Source: Ferrimonas balearica DSM 9799
GTDB taxonomy: Bacteria > Pseudomonadota > Gammaproteobacteria > Enterobacterales > Shewanellaceae
NCBI RefSeq assembly: GCF_000148645.1
Contig: NC_014541.1
Span: forward strand, 744,001 to 808,000
Reading direction: 5' to 3'
DNA length: 64,000 nt
Below are positions 41,878 to 51,280 of the stretch, in pieces (positions within the stretch are counted from its first letter, which is position 1; each line of letters opens with the position of its first letter). The notes below the pieces were generated by a model. The model had not been told where the DNA came from. It did no database searches and was given only the letters and a program-made list of their open reading frames with translations. The translations under genes and the position numbers were made by a program.

Positions 41878-42320
41878 ACTGACACTGGACACGTTTTCCC
41901 CGCGGACAACTGCCCGCACTCCCATCCTGCTCCGTTGCGGAGGCGGCCCACACGCCGCTTTTTCCACCATTCCGTTGAGCGACTCCGGCGTGGCTTCTCA
42001 CTCCTCTCCTGTGGTTTCGCCGTCGTTTCATCGGGCATTCCGCCTCAATGCCAGCGCAAGCCGGAAGCGATTCGCCATTTCTCCGGTTGATCTGCATGTT
42101 CCAAAATCGGTCAAATGTTATCGCATTGGCTTGCAAAGTGTTGCCCACAAAGCATTTTCTGGAATATTTTTGGGGGTCGCCTATTGCAGAACTATGTAAT
42201 CCGAACGCATATTGCGGCGCAGCTCGCAAACTCCACAACTTGCGACGTGAACTGGCTCACAATTCGATAATCCCGAACTAAGTCGGCGATAGAAACGAAT
42301 TTCTCATTGGTTGCGAGGCG

Positions 42321-42356
42321 ACTACACTCATTCTGTTAAATTCGGAGGAGTGTAAT
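42321..42356 (+). promoter_or_regulatory. nhaA: Hairpin enclosing the nhaA start (twin B)
   Basis: ACTACACTC (42321-42329) pairs with GAGTGTAAT (42348-42356; one mismatch), with an 18-nt loop containing the start of the GGAGG ribosome site and the ATG at the 3' arm's end. It shares TGTAATG and loop length with twin A. Confidence 0.6.
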
Positions 42357-43533
42357 GAAGCACGCAATTAAAGACTTCCTGAGCCAGGAGTCGTCCGGCG
42401 GTATCATCCTGATGATCGTCGTGGCGGTTGCTATGGCTCTCGCCAATTCACCGCTGGATGCCATGTACGATGCCTTCCTGAACACCCCGGTTCAGGTGCG
42501 AGTCGGTGCATTGGACATCGATAAGCCGATGTTGCTTTGGATCAACGACGGCTTAATGGCGTTGTTCTTTATGCTGATTGGTCTGGAAGTGAAGCGTGAG
42601 CTGATGCAAGGCGCGCTGTCCAGCCCCAGCAAAGCCGCCCTGCCCAGCTTTGCCGCCATCGGCGGTATGGTTGCACCGGCCCTGGTGTTCCTGGCGTTCA
42701 ACTTTGACGACACCACCGCTCGCAACGGTTGGGCCATTCCGGCCGCCACCGACATTGCGTTTGCGCTGGGTGTTCTGGCCCTGCTGGGCAGCCGTGTACC
42801 GGCCACCCTTAAGGTGTTCCTGCTGGCTCTGGCAATCATTGATGACCTGCTGGCCATCCTGATCATCGCCCTGTTCTACAGCGACTCCCTCTCCACCACC
42901 AGCCTCGCGGTTGCCGCCGTCGCCATCATCGGTCTGATGATGCTGAACCGTCGCGGAGTGCGGGACCTGATGCCCTATATGCTGATCGGTCTGGTGTTGT
43001 GGGTGGCGGTACTGAAGTCTGGCGTGCATGCCACCCTCGCCGGTGTGGTGCTGGCCTTTACCATCCCGCTGAAAAAGGATGAGCACGGTCACTGCCCGAG
43101 TGAGCATCTTGAGCATACCCTGCACCCGTGGAGCACCTTCCTGATCCTGCCGGTGTTTGCCTTTGCCAACGCTGGGGTAAGCCTGGATGGCCTGGGTCTG
43201 TCCGACCTGACCTCGCCGCTGCCGATGGGCATCGCCCTGGGCCTGCTGCTGGGTAAACCGCTGGGCATCATGCTGTTCAGCTGGCTGGCTGTGGTGCTGC
43301 GTGTTGCCACGCTGCCGGAAGGTCTGCGCTGGATTCACCTGTTCGGTGTGTCGCTGCTGTGCGGTATCGGCTTCACCATGGCGATGTTCGTTGCCTCCCT
43401 GGCATTCGAAGCGGGCCTGCTGAACTACGGTGACCTCTCTCGCCTCGGCATCCTGATTGGCTCCGGTCTGGCTGCGGTACTGGGTTACCTGGTGCTGAAG
43501 AAGACGCTGCCGGATCCCGCGCGCTCCGCCTGA
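42355..43533 (+). CDS. nhaA: Na+/H+ antiporter NhaA
   Basis: 392-residue inner-membrane antiporter, E. coli NhaA length, expelling Na+ for H+ and central to pH and sodium tolerance. The catalytic Asp pair is in AIIDDLLAI (about 162-164), with [21 protein letters not shown] before it and [14 protein letters not shown] after. Strong SD GGAGG before the ATG. Preceded by ~590 bp without a supported gene and by the twin hairpins. Followed by a small exported protein and nhaR in the same direction, likely an operon. Confidence 0.97.
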   Translation: MKHAIKDFLSQESSGGIILMIVVAVAMALANSPLDAMYDAFLNTPVQVRVGALDIDKPMLLWINDGLMALFFMLIGLEVKRELMQGALSSPSKAALPSFAAIGGMVAPALVFLAFNFDDTTARNGWAIPAATDIAFALGVLALLGSRVPATLKVFLLALAIIDDLLAILIIALFYSDSLSTTSLAVAAVAIIGLMMLNRRGVRDLMPYMLIGLVLWVAVLKSGVHATLAGVVLAFTIPLKKDEHGHCPSEHLEHTLHPWSTFLILPVFAFANAGVSLDGLGLSDLTSPLPMGIALGLLLGKPLGIMLFSWLAVVLRVATLPEGLRWIHLFGVSLLCGIGFTMAMFVASLAFEAGLLNYGDLSRLGILIGSGLAAVLGYLVLKKTLPDPARSA

Positions 43534-43564
43534 CGGTTCACAACAATAAGATGAGTGAGGGATT

Positions 43565-43948
43565 ATGAAAAAAGCGATTGGTGCCTTCTTGGCATTGGCG
43601 ATAAGCCCGTCCGTACTGGCCGATGACCTCAACCTGGCGATGTGCCAGGAGGAGCCCAAAAGCCAGACCTGCCTGGCCTACCTGGAGGGTGCCGTAGACG
43701 GCGCCCTGGCGTTGGGGGCAATGATGAAGGTTCCGGCGTTGGACACCAGTTCCTACGCTGAGCGGGCACTGAAGTACCGTTCCGGTCGACGTTTCCAGCA
43801 GGCCAATAAGGCCTTCTGTGAAAATCGACTGCCGGAGCGGGACCAGATGGTACTGGCACTGGATGAGCTGGTTGAACAGGGTCTGTTGACCAGCCAGGAA
43901 GAGCTTCAGCAGGCGTTAGTGGCACTGTTCCACTGCCAGGCGAAGTAA
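43565..43948 (+). CDS. Exported Rap1a/Tai-like protein in the nhaA-nhaR operon
   Basis: 127-residue protein with signal peptide MKKAIGAFLALAISPSVLA. Cysteines are spaced as in the Rap1a/Tai immunity domain: CLAYLEGAVDGAL near the start, FCENRLPERDQMVLALDELVEQ, and a final ALFHC. The domain blocks peptidoglycan-amidase effectors in some bacteria, but many exported members have no known role. Located between nhaA and nhaR with 31-bp and 1-bp gaps, an unusual partner for a sodium antiporter. The family call is moderately sure. Confidence 0.6.
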   Translation: MKKAIGAFLALAISPSVLADDLNLAMCQEEPKSQTCLAYLEGAVDGALALGAMMKVPALDTSSYAERALKYRSGRRFQQANKAFCENRLPERDQMVLALDELVEQGLLTSQEELQQALVALFHCQAK

Positions 43949-43949
43949 T

Positions 43950-44858
43950 ATGGCGCACCTCAACTACAACCACCTGTACTACTTCTGGATGGTGAGAAAG
44001 AAAGGCTCGGTGGCGAAAGCCGCCGACGCCCTGTTCCTCACCCCCCAGACGGTTACCGGCCAGATCCGCCAATTGGAGCGGCGTTTGGGTGGCAAGCTGT
44101 TCAAACGCCAGGGCCGGGCTTTGGTGGCCTCGGAGTTGGGGGAAGTGGTGTTCCGCTATGCGGATAAGATGTACAGCCTCTCCTACGAGATGCTGGACCT
44201 GCTGAACTACACCAAAGACAGCGCCATTCTGTTTGAGGTGGGGATCTCCGACGCATTGTCGAAATCGGTGGCCAGCCGGCTGCTGTTGTCGGTGATGCCC
44301 GACGGCGACAACCTCCACCTCAACTGTTACGAGTCCACCGATGAAAATCTGGTGGACCGCCTGTCGCAGCATAAGCTCGATGTGGTGCTTTCCGGCAGTG
44401 ATGCGGAAAGCCTGAAGCTGCCCGAGATCCTCAGCAAGAAGCTGGGACAGTGTGGCATCAGCTTTATCAGCAAAGCGCCACTGGAGGGGGACTTTCCGGT
44501 CAATCTCGGCAAGGCCAAGCTGCTTATCCCGCACCGTAAAACGGCGCTGGGTCAGCAGATGTTGCGCTGGTTCGATGAGATCGGCCTGGAGCCCCGCATC
44601 ACCGGTGAGTTTGACGACTCAGCGATGATGAAAGCCTTTGGTCACTACACCGACAGTGTGTTTGTGATCCCCTCACTTTACCGCGATGAGATGCTGGCCC
44701 AGGGTTTCCACCTGATTGGCGAGACCGAAGAGGTTCAGGAGGAGTACTACGTGATGTTTGCTGAGCGGATGATTCAGCATCCGGCAGTACGTAGCCTGCT
44801 CGAGACCGATTTTGGTGAGTTCTTCCGCGGCGAAGAGGCGCCCGCTTTTCCGCTTTAA
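43950..44858 (+). CDS. nhaR: LysR-type activator NhaR
   Basis: 302-residue LysR regulator. The start MAHLNYNHLYYFWMVRKKGSVAKAADALFLTPQTVTGQIRQLE matches NhaR, which activates nhaA in response to Na+. Effector domain 90-295. ATG at 43950 follows the exported-protein stop directly. Confidence 0.93.
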   Translation: MAHLNYNHLYYFWMVRKKGSVAKAADALFLTPQTVTGQIRQLERRLGGKLFKRQGRALVASELGEVVFRYADKMYSLSYEMLDLLNYTKDSAILFEVGISDALSKSVASRLLLSVMPDGDNLHLNCYESTDENLVDRLSQHKLDVVLSGSDAESLKLPEILSKKLGQCGISFISKAPLEGDFPVNLGKAKLLIPHRKTALGQQMLRWFDEIGLEPRITGEFDDSAMMKAFGHYTDSVFVIPSLYRDEMLAQGFHLIGETEEVQEEYYVMFAERMIQHPAVRSLLETDFGEFFRGEEAPAFPL

Positions 44859-44920
44859 CCTTGCTCATGGGCTGGCCTTGATGGGATGATGGCCAGTCCT
44901 GCATAGTGTTTCGCGGTATC

Positions 44921-46144
44921 ATGCACTCTCAAACCTCCTCTCAACCACGGCCTCCGTACGTGGTGCTTATCGCCCTGTTGGGCGCACTGGCCGGGCTGAC
45001 GCCTTTGGCCATCGACATGTACCTGCCTTCCATCCCCACCATGGCCGGTGAGTTCTCCGTGCCTGTGGAAGTGATGCAATACACCGTCAGTTTCTATCTG
45101 CTCGGCTTCGCCTTTGGCCAACTTCTGTATGGACCCCTGACCGACAGCCTCGGCCGCATGCCGATCCTGATAGGTGGGTTGGGCCTGTTTGCCGTAGCCA
45201 GCGTTGCTTGCGCCCTGGCACAAACCGTGGAACAGCTGATCGTCGCCCGGGTGTTACAGGCGGCCGGGGGCGCGGCGGGCTCGGTGATCGTGATGGCCCT
45301 GCTGCGGGACCTGTTTGAGCGTGACCAGTTTGCCCGCGCCATGAGCTTCGGCATGTTGGTGATGAACCTGGCCCCCTTGGCCGCGCCGGTTCTGGGGGGC
45401 TACCTGCTGCTGTTTTTCGGCTGGCACAGCATCTTCTGGGTTCTGGCTATTGTTGCGGCAGTGCTGGCCATCAGCATCGGTCTGGTGATCGGCGAGACCC
45501 TGCCGAAATCCGCCCGAGCGCCGCTCAAGCTGAGCAGTGCGCTGGCCACCTACGGTCGCATCCTCAAACATCGCCGTTGCATGGGGTACCAGCTGATTGG
45601 CATCGGCGCCTCCGCCGCGCTGTTTGCGTTTATCACCGGCTCCCCCTTTGTCTATATCCAGTACTATCAGGTGCCGCCGGAACAGTTTGGTTACTACTTT
45701 GGCGCCAATATCCTGATGATGATGACCCTGACCAGCCTCAATGCCCGCTACGTGGCCCGGTTGGGATCGGTAAAAATGCTGGGGATAGGTTTGGCCATCG
45801 GTGTTACCGGGGCAATGTTGCTGATTCTGGGGCAGTGGCTGGCCATCGAGAGCGTCTGGGTAGTGGTGCTTCCGGTGGTGATGATCATGGGGCCGATGGG
45901 CCTGATCTCCGCGAATGCTGCCGCGCTGAGTCTGGATGAGTTCGACGGGGCGGCCGGTTCCGTGTCCGCGCTCGGTGGCTTTATGCGTTTTCTGGCCGGG
46001 GCGCTGATTGGTGGCCTGATGGGGCTGGTGCACAGTGATTCCCCCTGGACCCTGGTTGGCGCAATGAGTTCCTGCCTGATTGGTTCCGGCCTCGTCTATC
46101 TGTGGATGGTTCGTGGTAGGATGGCGGCGCAAGGAACGTCCTGA
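44921..46144 (+). CDS. Bcr/CflA family MFS drug efflux transporter
   Basis: 407-residue proton-driven exporter of 12 predicted membrane segments. Family landmarks: LTPLAIDMYLPSIP, GQLLYGPLTDSLGRMPIL, RVLQAAGGAAGSVIVMALLRDLF and APVLGGYLL. Drug substrate not inferable. The ATG at 44921 is preferred over an upstream start at 44906; no strong SD is evident. The stop overlaps the following gene region. Confidence 0.93.
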   Translation: MHSQTSSQPRPPYVVLIALLGALAGLTPLAIDMYLPSIPTMAGEFSVPVEVMQYTVSFYLLGFAFGQLLYGPLTDSLGRMPILIGGLGLFAVASVACALAQTVEQLIVARVLQAAGGAAGSVIVMALLRDLFERDQFARAMSFGMLVMNLAPLAAPVLGGYLLLFFGWHSIFWVLAIVAAVLAISIGLVIGETLPKSARAPLKLSSALATYGRILKHRRCMGYQLIGIGASAALFAFITGSPFVYIQYYQVPPEQFGYYFGANILMMMTLTSLNARYVARLGSVKMLGIGLAIGVTGAMLLILGQWLAIESVWVVVLPVVMIMGPMGLISANAAALSLDEFDGAAGSVSALGGFMRFLAGALIGGLMGLVHSDSPWTLVGAMSSCLIGSGLVYLWMVRGRMAAQGTS

Positions 46145-46155
46145 TGGAGAGAACA

Positions 46156-46413
46156 ATGACAACCGAGGAATTCGAGGTGATCAAACGCCTAAAGTGGGCG
46201 TGTCGCCGCGGCATGTTGGAGCTGGATGTATTGCTGGAACCCTTCGTTGAGCGTCATTTCCTGGGTTTGAGCCCGGCGCAGCAACAGGCGTTTGAGCGGT
46301 TGCTTAAGGAAGATGACCCGGATCTGTTTGCCTGGTTTATGGGCCACGCCCCCTGTCCTGACCCGGAGCTGGCCGATATGGTGGCGCTGATCCTTGAGCG
46401 CAATCAGCCCTGA
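46156..46413 (+). CDS. sdhE: FAD assembly factor SdhE
   Basis: 85-residue protein promoting covalent flavinylation of succinate dehydrogenase/fumarate reductase. The RGxxE signature is in RRGMLELDVLLE. End [12 protein letters not shown]. The ATG at 46156 has GGAGA before it; an in-frame ATG at 46144 also exists. Overlaps ygfX by ~20 bp, as in the E. coli ygfYX pair. Confidence 0.92.
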   Translation: MTTEEFEVIKRLKWACRRGMLELDVLLEPFVERHFLGLSPAQQQAFERLLKEDDPDLFAWFMGHAPCPDPELADMVALILERNQP

Positions 46414-46876
46414 ACGACCTGGCCAACCGCGCCAGCGTTACCAGTTCTATCCAACGGCGTCCCATCTGGGGCGCCGTTGGCGTATTGGCGGCCTGGGCTT
46501 GTTGATCTTGAGTGTGGCGTGGCAACCCACAGGAATGATGCCGTGGCTTTCGGTTTTAAAGCTGGTTGTGATTGTGAGCTTGCTGGTGCTGTGCTGGCGC
46601 CATCGTGGTTTACCGGCGGTACCGGCTTTTGCCCTGGATGAGCGGGGCAGGGCGCACTGGCTGGCGGATGGGACGGCGTTTCAGGTGTTGCCAGCCTCGC
46701 GATTGATGCCGGGGGTGGCGTTACTGGTGTGGCGGCAGGATGGCAGGCGGCAGTGGGGCTGGCAGTTTGAGGACAGTTACGACAGAGCCGGCTGGCGCCG
46801 GCTCTGTCGCTTGCTGCTGATGATTCAGCGCGGTGACAGGATGGTGGGGCCGGACTCCGGCAGCAGTTCCGGGTAA
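46394..46876 (+). CDS. ygfX: YgfX (CptA-like) membrane protein
   Basis: 160-residue protein next to sdhE, matching the YgfX/CptA family in position and layout: two close hydrophobic segments ([13 protein letters not shown] and [16 protein letters not shown], about 31-70) and a soluble tail. Start is TTG at 46394 inside sdhE. In E. coli it was described as a toxin-like modulator of cell division proteins, a claim still debated. The last 52 bp overlap the 3' end of nadB on the other strand. Confidence 0.8.
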   Translation: MSAISPERPGQPRQRYQFYPTASHLGRRWRIGGLGLLILSVAWQPTGMMPWLSVLKLVVIVSLLVLCWRHRGLPAVPAFALDERGRAHWLADGTAFQVLPASRLMPGVALLVWRQDGRRQWGWQFEDSYDRAGWRRLCRLLLMIQRGDRMVGPDSGSSSG

Positions 46877-48435
46877 TCCAGGGTGTAGTGCAGGCCCCGG
46901 CTCTCCTTGCGTGCCATGGCACAGCGTACAATCAGCTCGGCCACCTGCACCAGGTTACGCAGCTCCAGCAGGTCATTGCTGACCTTAAAACCGCTGTAGT
47001 ACTCGTGGATCTCAGACTTCAGCATCTCAACCCGGCGCAGGGCCCGCTGCAGACGTTTGTCGGTGCGGACAATGCCCACGTAGTCCCACATAAACAGGCG
47101 CAGCTCGTGCCAGTTGTGGGCAATGACCACGTGTTCGTCGGAGTTGATCACCTGGCTCTCATCCCACAGTGGCAGCGGGGGCAGCTCTTCGGATTTGGCC
47201 TCAGCGAGGCCGGCTTTCATCTGACGTGCCGCCGCACGAGCGAACACCAGGCACTCCAGCAGCGAGTTACTGGCCATGCGGTTGGCACCGTGCAGGCCGG
47301 TGTAGGCCACTTCGCCAATGGCGTACAGGCCCGGCAGGTCGGTTTGGCCATCCAGGTCGGTCATCACGCCACCGCAGGTGTAGTGGGCGGCGGGCACCAC
47401 CGGGATCGGCTCTTTCGTGATGTCGATGCCCAGTTCCAGGCAGCGCTCGTGGATGGTGGGGAAGTGGTGCTGAATGAACTCCGCCGATTTGTGGCTGATG
47501 TCCAGATACATGCAGTCGGCACCCAGGCGCTTCATCTCGTAGTCGATGGCGCGGGCCACCACATCGCGGGGGGCCAGTTCGGCGCGCTCATCAAAGTCGG
47601 GCATAAAGCGGGTGCCATCAGGACGACGCAGCAGGGCGCCTTCGCCGCGCAACGCTTCGGTCAACAGGAAGTTGCGGGCGTCCGGATGGTACAGGCAGGT
47701 GGGGTGAAACTGGTTGAACTCCATATTGGCCACCCGGCAGCCAGCCCGCCATGCCATGGCGATGCCATCGCCAGAGGCGATGTCCGGGTTCGAGGTGTAC
47801 TGGTACACCTTAGAGGCGCCACCGGTGGCCAGTGCCACAAAACGGGCGCGCACCGTTTCCACCTGTTCTTTGTCGCGATTCCAGACGTAGGCACCCAGTA
47901 CGCGATTGTCGCCTTCCAGCCCCAGCTTTTCGGCGGTGATCAGGTCCACGGCATTGAACCGTTCCAGTACCGTAATGTTGGGGTGGGCCAGCGCCTGCGC
48001 CTGAAGGGTTTGCTGTACCTCTTTACCGGTGGCGTCTGCGGCATGGAGGATGCGACGATGGCTGTGGCCACCTTCGCGGGTGAGGTGGTAGCGGGACTGT
48101 CCTTCGCTGTCGGTTTCCTGATCGAAGTCGGCCCCTTTGCGGATCAGCCACTCCAGAGCCGCGCGCGCTTCCCGGGCGGTGAACTCCACCGCCTTTTCAT
48201 CGCACAAACCGGCACCGGCCACCAGGGTGTCAGCGACGTGGGACTCGATGGTGTCCTGTTCGTCAAAGACCGCGGCGATGCCACCCTGGGCGTAGTAGGT
48301 CGAGCCCTCTTTCAGTTTTCCTTTGGCGATAACAATCACCTTGGCCTGGCTAGCCATTTTCAGCGCCAGGGTCAGTCCTGCCGCGCCGCTGCCGATCACC
48401 AGGAGATCGGCGTGGTGTTCAAGCCCTTGATTCAT
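46825..48435 (-). CDS. nadB: L-aspartate oxidase
   Basis: 536-residue flavoprotein oxidising aspartate to iminoaspartate, the first step of NAD synthesis. FAD-binding start [18 protein letters not shown], active region [20 protein letters not shown] and [26 protein letters not shown], and [20 protein letters not shown]. Divergent from rpoE, as in E. coli. Confidence 0.96.
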   Translation of the reverse strand: MNQGLEHHADLLVIGSGAAGLTLALKMASQAKVIVIAKGKLKEGSTYYAQGGIAAVFDEQDTIESHVADTLVAGAGLCDEKAVEFTAREARAALEWLIRKGADFDQETDSEGQSRYHLTREGGHSHRRILHAADATGKEVQQTLQAQALAHPNITVLERFNAVDLITAEKLGLEGDNRVLGAYVWNRDKEQVETVRARFVALATGGASKVYQYTSNPDIASGDGIAMAWRAGCRVANMEFNQFHPTCLYHPDARNFLLTEALRGEGALLRRPDGTRFMPDFDERAELAPRDVVARAIDYEMKRLGADCMYLDISHKSAEFIQHHFPTIHERCLELGIDITKEPIPVVPAAHYTCGGVMTDLDGQTDLPGLYAIGEVAYTGLHGANRMASNSLLECLVFARAAARQMKAGLAEAKSEELPPLPLWDESQVINSDEHVVIAHNWHELRLFMWDYVGIVRTDKRLQRALRRVEMLKSEIHEYYSGFKVSNDLLELRNLVQVAELIVRCAMARKESRGLHYTLDYPELLPESGPTILSPR

Positions 48436-48543
48436 CCGTTATCATGCGTTGGAAAGTCAATTGGCCTATGGTACTCCCAGCGGGGGCAAAGGCCCACCCC
48501 CCAAGGGGCGAACGACTTTGTGATCGGGATCGGAAAAATTTAC

Positions 48544-48570
48544 GAACTTTTACGAATTGGCGCAGTCTGA
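48544..48570 (+). promoter_or_regulatory. Sigma-E promoter of rpoE (autoregulation)
   Basis: GAACTT (48544-48549), a 16-nt spacer, then TCTGA (48566-48570), matching the E. coli sigma-E consensus at the same location upstream of rpoE. Confidence 0.85.
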
Positions 48571-48634
48571 ATAGGTGCGCTTAAGACGAGTGAAAGAAAA
48601 ATCAGCAAGTTATGTTTTAGGAGTGAGCTCTCGA

Positions 48635-49213
48635 GTGAGTGAGCCGATTAGTGATCAGCAACTGGTCGAGCGCGTACAGCGGGGGGATAAACAGGCGTTT
48701 AATCTCCTCGTGGTTAAGTACCAGCATAAGGTAGCCAATCTGATTGGTCGGTACGTGAAAAACCCGGGGGACGTGGCGGATGTGGCGCAGGAAGCCTTTA
48801 TCAAAGCCTACCGCTCGTTGCCGAATTTCCGGGGTGAAAGTGCTTTCTATACCTGGCTGTACCGAATCGCGGTCAATACCGCAAAGAATTACCTGGTGTC
48901 CCAGGGTCGTCGGCCGCCTGCCAACGACGTGGATGCCGAAGAAGCGGAATTTTATGACGGTGCCGATGCTCTAAGAGAGTCGGCAACGCCAGAAAGGCAG
49001 CTGCTGTCCGATGAGATCAAACGCACCGTGTTTGCCACCATCGAAAGCCTGCCGCAGGAACTGAAAGTGGCGATCACCCTTCGGGAAATCGAAGGCATGA
49101 GTTATGAGGAGATCGCCGCCGTTATGGATTGTCCGGTAGGGACGGTGCGTTCACGGATTTTCCGTGCACGTGAAGCGATCGACAAAAAGATCCAGCCTTT
49201 GCTGGAGCGGTAA
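48635..49213 (+). CDS. rpoE: RNA polymerase sigma factor RpoE (sigma-E)
   Basis: 192-residue extracytoplasmic sigma factor for outer-membrane stress. From GTG 48635 it starts VSEPISDQQLVERVQRGDKQAFNLL, collinear with E. coli. Region 2 includes VAQEAFIKAYRSLPNFRG and AFYTWLYRIAVNTAKNYLV; region 4 includes LREIEGMSYEEIAAVMDCPVGTVRSRIFRAR. First gene of rpoE-rseABC; own sigma-E promoter upstream. Confidence 0.96.
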   Translation: MSEPISDQQLVERVQRGDKQAFNLLVVKYQHKVANLIGRYVKNPGDVADVAQEAFIKAYRSLPNFRGESAFYTWLYRIAVNTAKNYLVSQGRRPPANDVDAEEAEFYDGADALRESATPERQLLSDEIKRTVFATIESLPQELKVAITLREIEGMSYEEIAAVMDCPVGTVRSRIFRAREAIDKKIQPLLER

Positions 49214-49231
49214 TTGAACCTAAGGTGAGCA

Positions 49232-49807
49232 ATGACTGAACGTAAGGAAAAGCTGTCAGCATGGATGGACGATCAGCCGGTTGAAGGTCTGTACCAAGAC
49301 CTGCTGGCGGACGCTGAACTGAGCGAACGCTGGCACCGATACCACCTGATCGGTGATGCCATGCGTAACGAATTGCCGGAGTCTCTGCAGCTCGACATTG
49401 CCGCCAACGTGGCCAATGCGCTGGAGTCAGAGCCCGCCATTCTCGCGCCTCAGTCCCGTCGTCGCTTTGCCATCCCTGGCAAGGTGGTGGAGCTGGGCCA
49501 GCGCTTTGGTCAGTACGCCATCGCCGCTACCGTTGCCGCGGTTGCCGTGGTCGGCGTTCAGCAGTACAACGCCCAGGAGGCGGTGACGCCCCTGCCGGTG
49601 CTGGAAACCATGCCGATGCTGGGCGCGCCGAGTCCGGCCAGCTACCAGGTTCCGGGTATGGGTCAGCCGCAACAGCAAGCGGTGGATAAGGAGCGTGAGG
49701 CGATTGAACAGCAACGTCGTGCTAACGCCTTCCTGCGCGATCATCTGTTGCAACAGCGCCTCAATGGCAGTAATGCTATCGATACCGCCGCCCGTGAGGA
49801 CCAGTAA
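49232..49807 (+). CDS. rseA: Anti-sigma-E factor RseA
   Basis: 191-residue inner-membrane protein binding RpoE. The cytosolic N-terminus MTERKEKLSAWMDDQ and WHRYHLIGDAMRNELP match the RseA family. One membrane segment (YAIAATVAAVAVVGVQQY, about 91-108). The periplasmic tail is Gln-rich and should be the target of DegS/RseP and of RseB binding. Confidence 0.94.
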   Translation: MTERKEKLSAWMDDQPVEGLYQDLLADAELSERWHRYHLIGDAMRNELPESLQLDIAANVANALESEPAILAPQSRRRFAIPGKVVELGQRFGQYAIAATVAAVAVVGVQQYNAQEAVTPLPVLETMPMLGAPSPASYQVPGMGQPQQQAVDKEREAIEQQRRANAFLRDHLLQQRLNGSNAIDTAAREDQ

Positions 49808-49812
49808 ACCCA

Positions 49813-50778
49813 GTGCGAGCCCTTCTTTCTGTTGTTCTGTTGGCGGCCACCATGGCCGCCAACGCACAAGAGGCCGTGAGTGCCCAAGCCTGGCTTGAGC
49901 GCATGGCGTCTGCCCTCAATACCCAACCGTTCCAACTCTCCTTTGTTCAGCTTCAACGTGATCAGATCCGCGCCCTGCGCTATCTCCACGGCGTGGTGGA
50001 TGGCGAAGAGGTGGCCTATCTCGACCACCTGAATGGCCCCGCCAAGAGCGTGGTTCGCGTTGGTGAGCAGGTGACGTACCTGGAGCACGACGTGGCGCCT
50101 TACTCGGTCGCTGCCGCCCGCATTCGCGGCTGGCTGCCACCGGTGTTTGGTGGTCAGATTGAGCGCCTGGTGCCCCATTACCAATTTGTTCTGGCCGGTC
50201 GTAACCGGGTGGCAGGACGCACCGCCCAGCTGATTCGGGTGGTGCCCAACGACAGCTTCCGGTACCAGTACCGGGTCTGGCTTGATCTGGAAACCGCACT
50301 GCCACTGCGGGTTGACCTGCTCGACACCGACAACAACCTGCTGGAACAACTGCTGGTGATCGAACTGCATAAGTTTGACCAACCGCTGCCGGCCCTGGCG
50401 GAGCTCAAAGGCCGCAAGTGGCCGGATGTGGTTTTGCCGCCGCACCAGAAAGACACCCCGCGCTGGCAGTTTGGCTGGCTGCCCCACGGCTTTGAGATGA
50501 CCCATTACGATCGCCATATGCTGCTGGGCCTGAATGAGCCGGTGGAGTACCTGTCGCTGTCCGATGGGTTGGCTGAACTGTCGGTGTATATCGGCCGGGT
50601 CGGCCAGGTGGAACTGCCCACCCACCTGACCACCACCAATGGCCTGGCTCTGGCGACCGCCATTCACGGCGACGTGGAAGTGGTGGTGGTGGGCAAGATG
50701 CCGGTGGATACCCTCAGTAATGTGGCCAACAACATCTATCCGGTGCAGGGCACCGAGCAGGGTGGCGACAGTGATTGA
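49813..50778 (+). CDS. rseB: Sigma-E regulator RseB
   Basis: 321-residue periplasmic protein with signal peptide. It binds RseA and mislocalised LPS, blocking DegS cleavage. GTG start at 49813, five bases after rseA. Two lipid-binding-like domains cover about 25-200 and 215-318. Overlaps rseC by eight bases. Confidence 0.94.
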   Translation: MRALLSVVLLAATMAANAQEAVSAQAWLERMASALNTQPFQLSFVQLQRDQIRALRYLHGVVDGEEVAYLDHLNGPAKSVVRVGEQVTYLEHDVAPYSVAAARIRGWLPPVFGGQIERLVPHYQFVLAGRNRVAGRTAQLIRVVPNDSFRYQYRVWLDLETALPLRVDLLDTDNNLLEQLLVIELHKFDQPLPALAELKGRKWPDVVLPPHQKDTPRWQFGWLPHGFEMTHYDRHMLLGLNEPVEYLSLSDGLAELSVYIGRVGQVELPTHLTTTNGLALATAIHGDVEVVVVGKMPVDTLSNVANNIYPVQGTEQGGDSD

Positions 50779-51208
50779 GGCCATTGGCACGGTGGTTCGC
50801 TGCGAGACCGGCAAGGTTTGGCTGAGCTGGCAGAGCCAGTCCGCCTGCGGCCACTGTGAGCAGGGCGATGAATGCGGTACCGGTGTGGTGGCCAAGGCGC
50901 TGAAGCCGAAGCAGAACACACTGGCGCTGCCCTGTGACCGCCAATACCCGCCCGGGACGCAACTGCGCCTGGGCATCGCCGAGTCGGATCTGCTGTCCGC
51001 CTCGGCGCTGGTCTACCTTTCTCCTTTAGTGGGTCTGCTCTTGGGTGCTGCTCTTGGGCAAGCCCTGTCCGGACAGGAGGGCTGGACCATTCTGGCCGCT
51101 TTGGCTGGCGCTGCCGTTGGCAGTGGCTGGGCCCGAAAGCGGGCGAGAAACCGGCCTCAGCAGATCACCATCCTGGGCGTACTCGGTGTGCCGGTGGGCA
51201 ATACGTAG
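50771..51208 (+). CDS. rseC: SoxR-reducing/sigma-E regulatory protein RseC
   Basis: 145-residue membrane protein of the RseC/MucC family. A Cys-rich N-terminus (SACGHCEQGDECGTG) is followed by two membrane segments (ASALVYLSPLVGLLLGAALG and ILAALAGAAVGSGW). RseC helps reduce SoxR and has links to the RNF complex. GTG start within rseB. Confidence 0.9.
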   Translation: MIEAIGTVVRCETGKVWLSWQSQSACGHCEQGDECGTGVVAKALKPKQNTLALPCDRQYPPGTQLRLGIAESDLLSASALVYLSPLVGLLLGAALGQALSGQEGWTILAALAGAAVGSGWARKRARNRPQQITILGVLGVPVGNT

Positions 51209-51280
51209 CCCACCGTCTGAAAATCCGCTAAAATCGCCCCCCTTATACCGAATCACGACATATGCGAAGCAGCGGAACCG

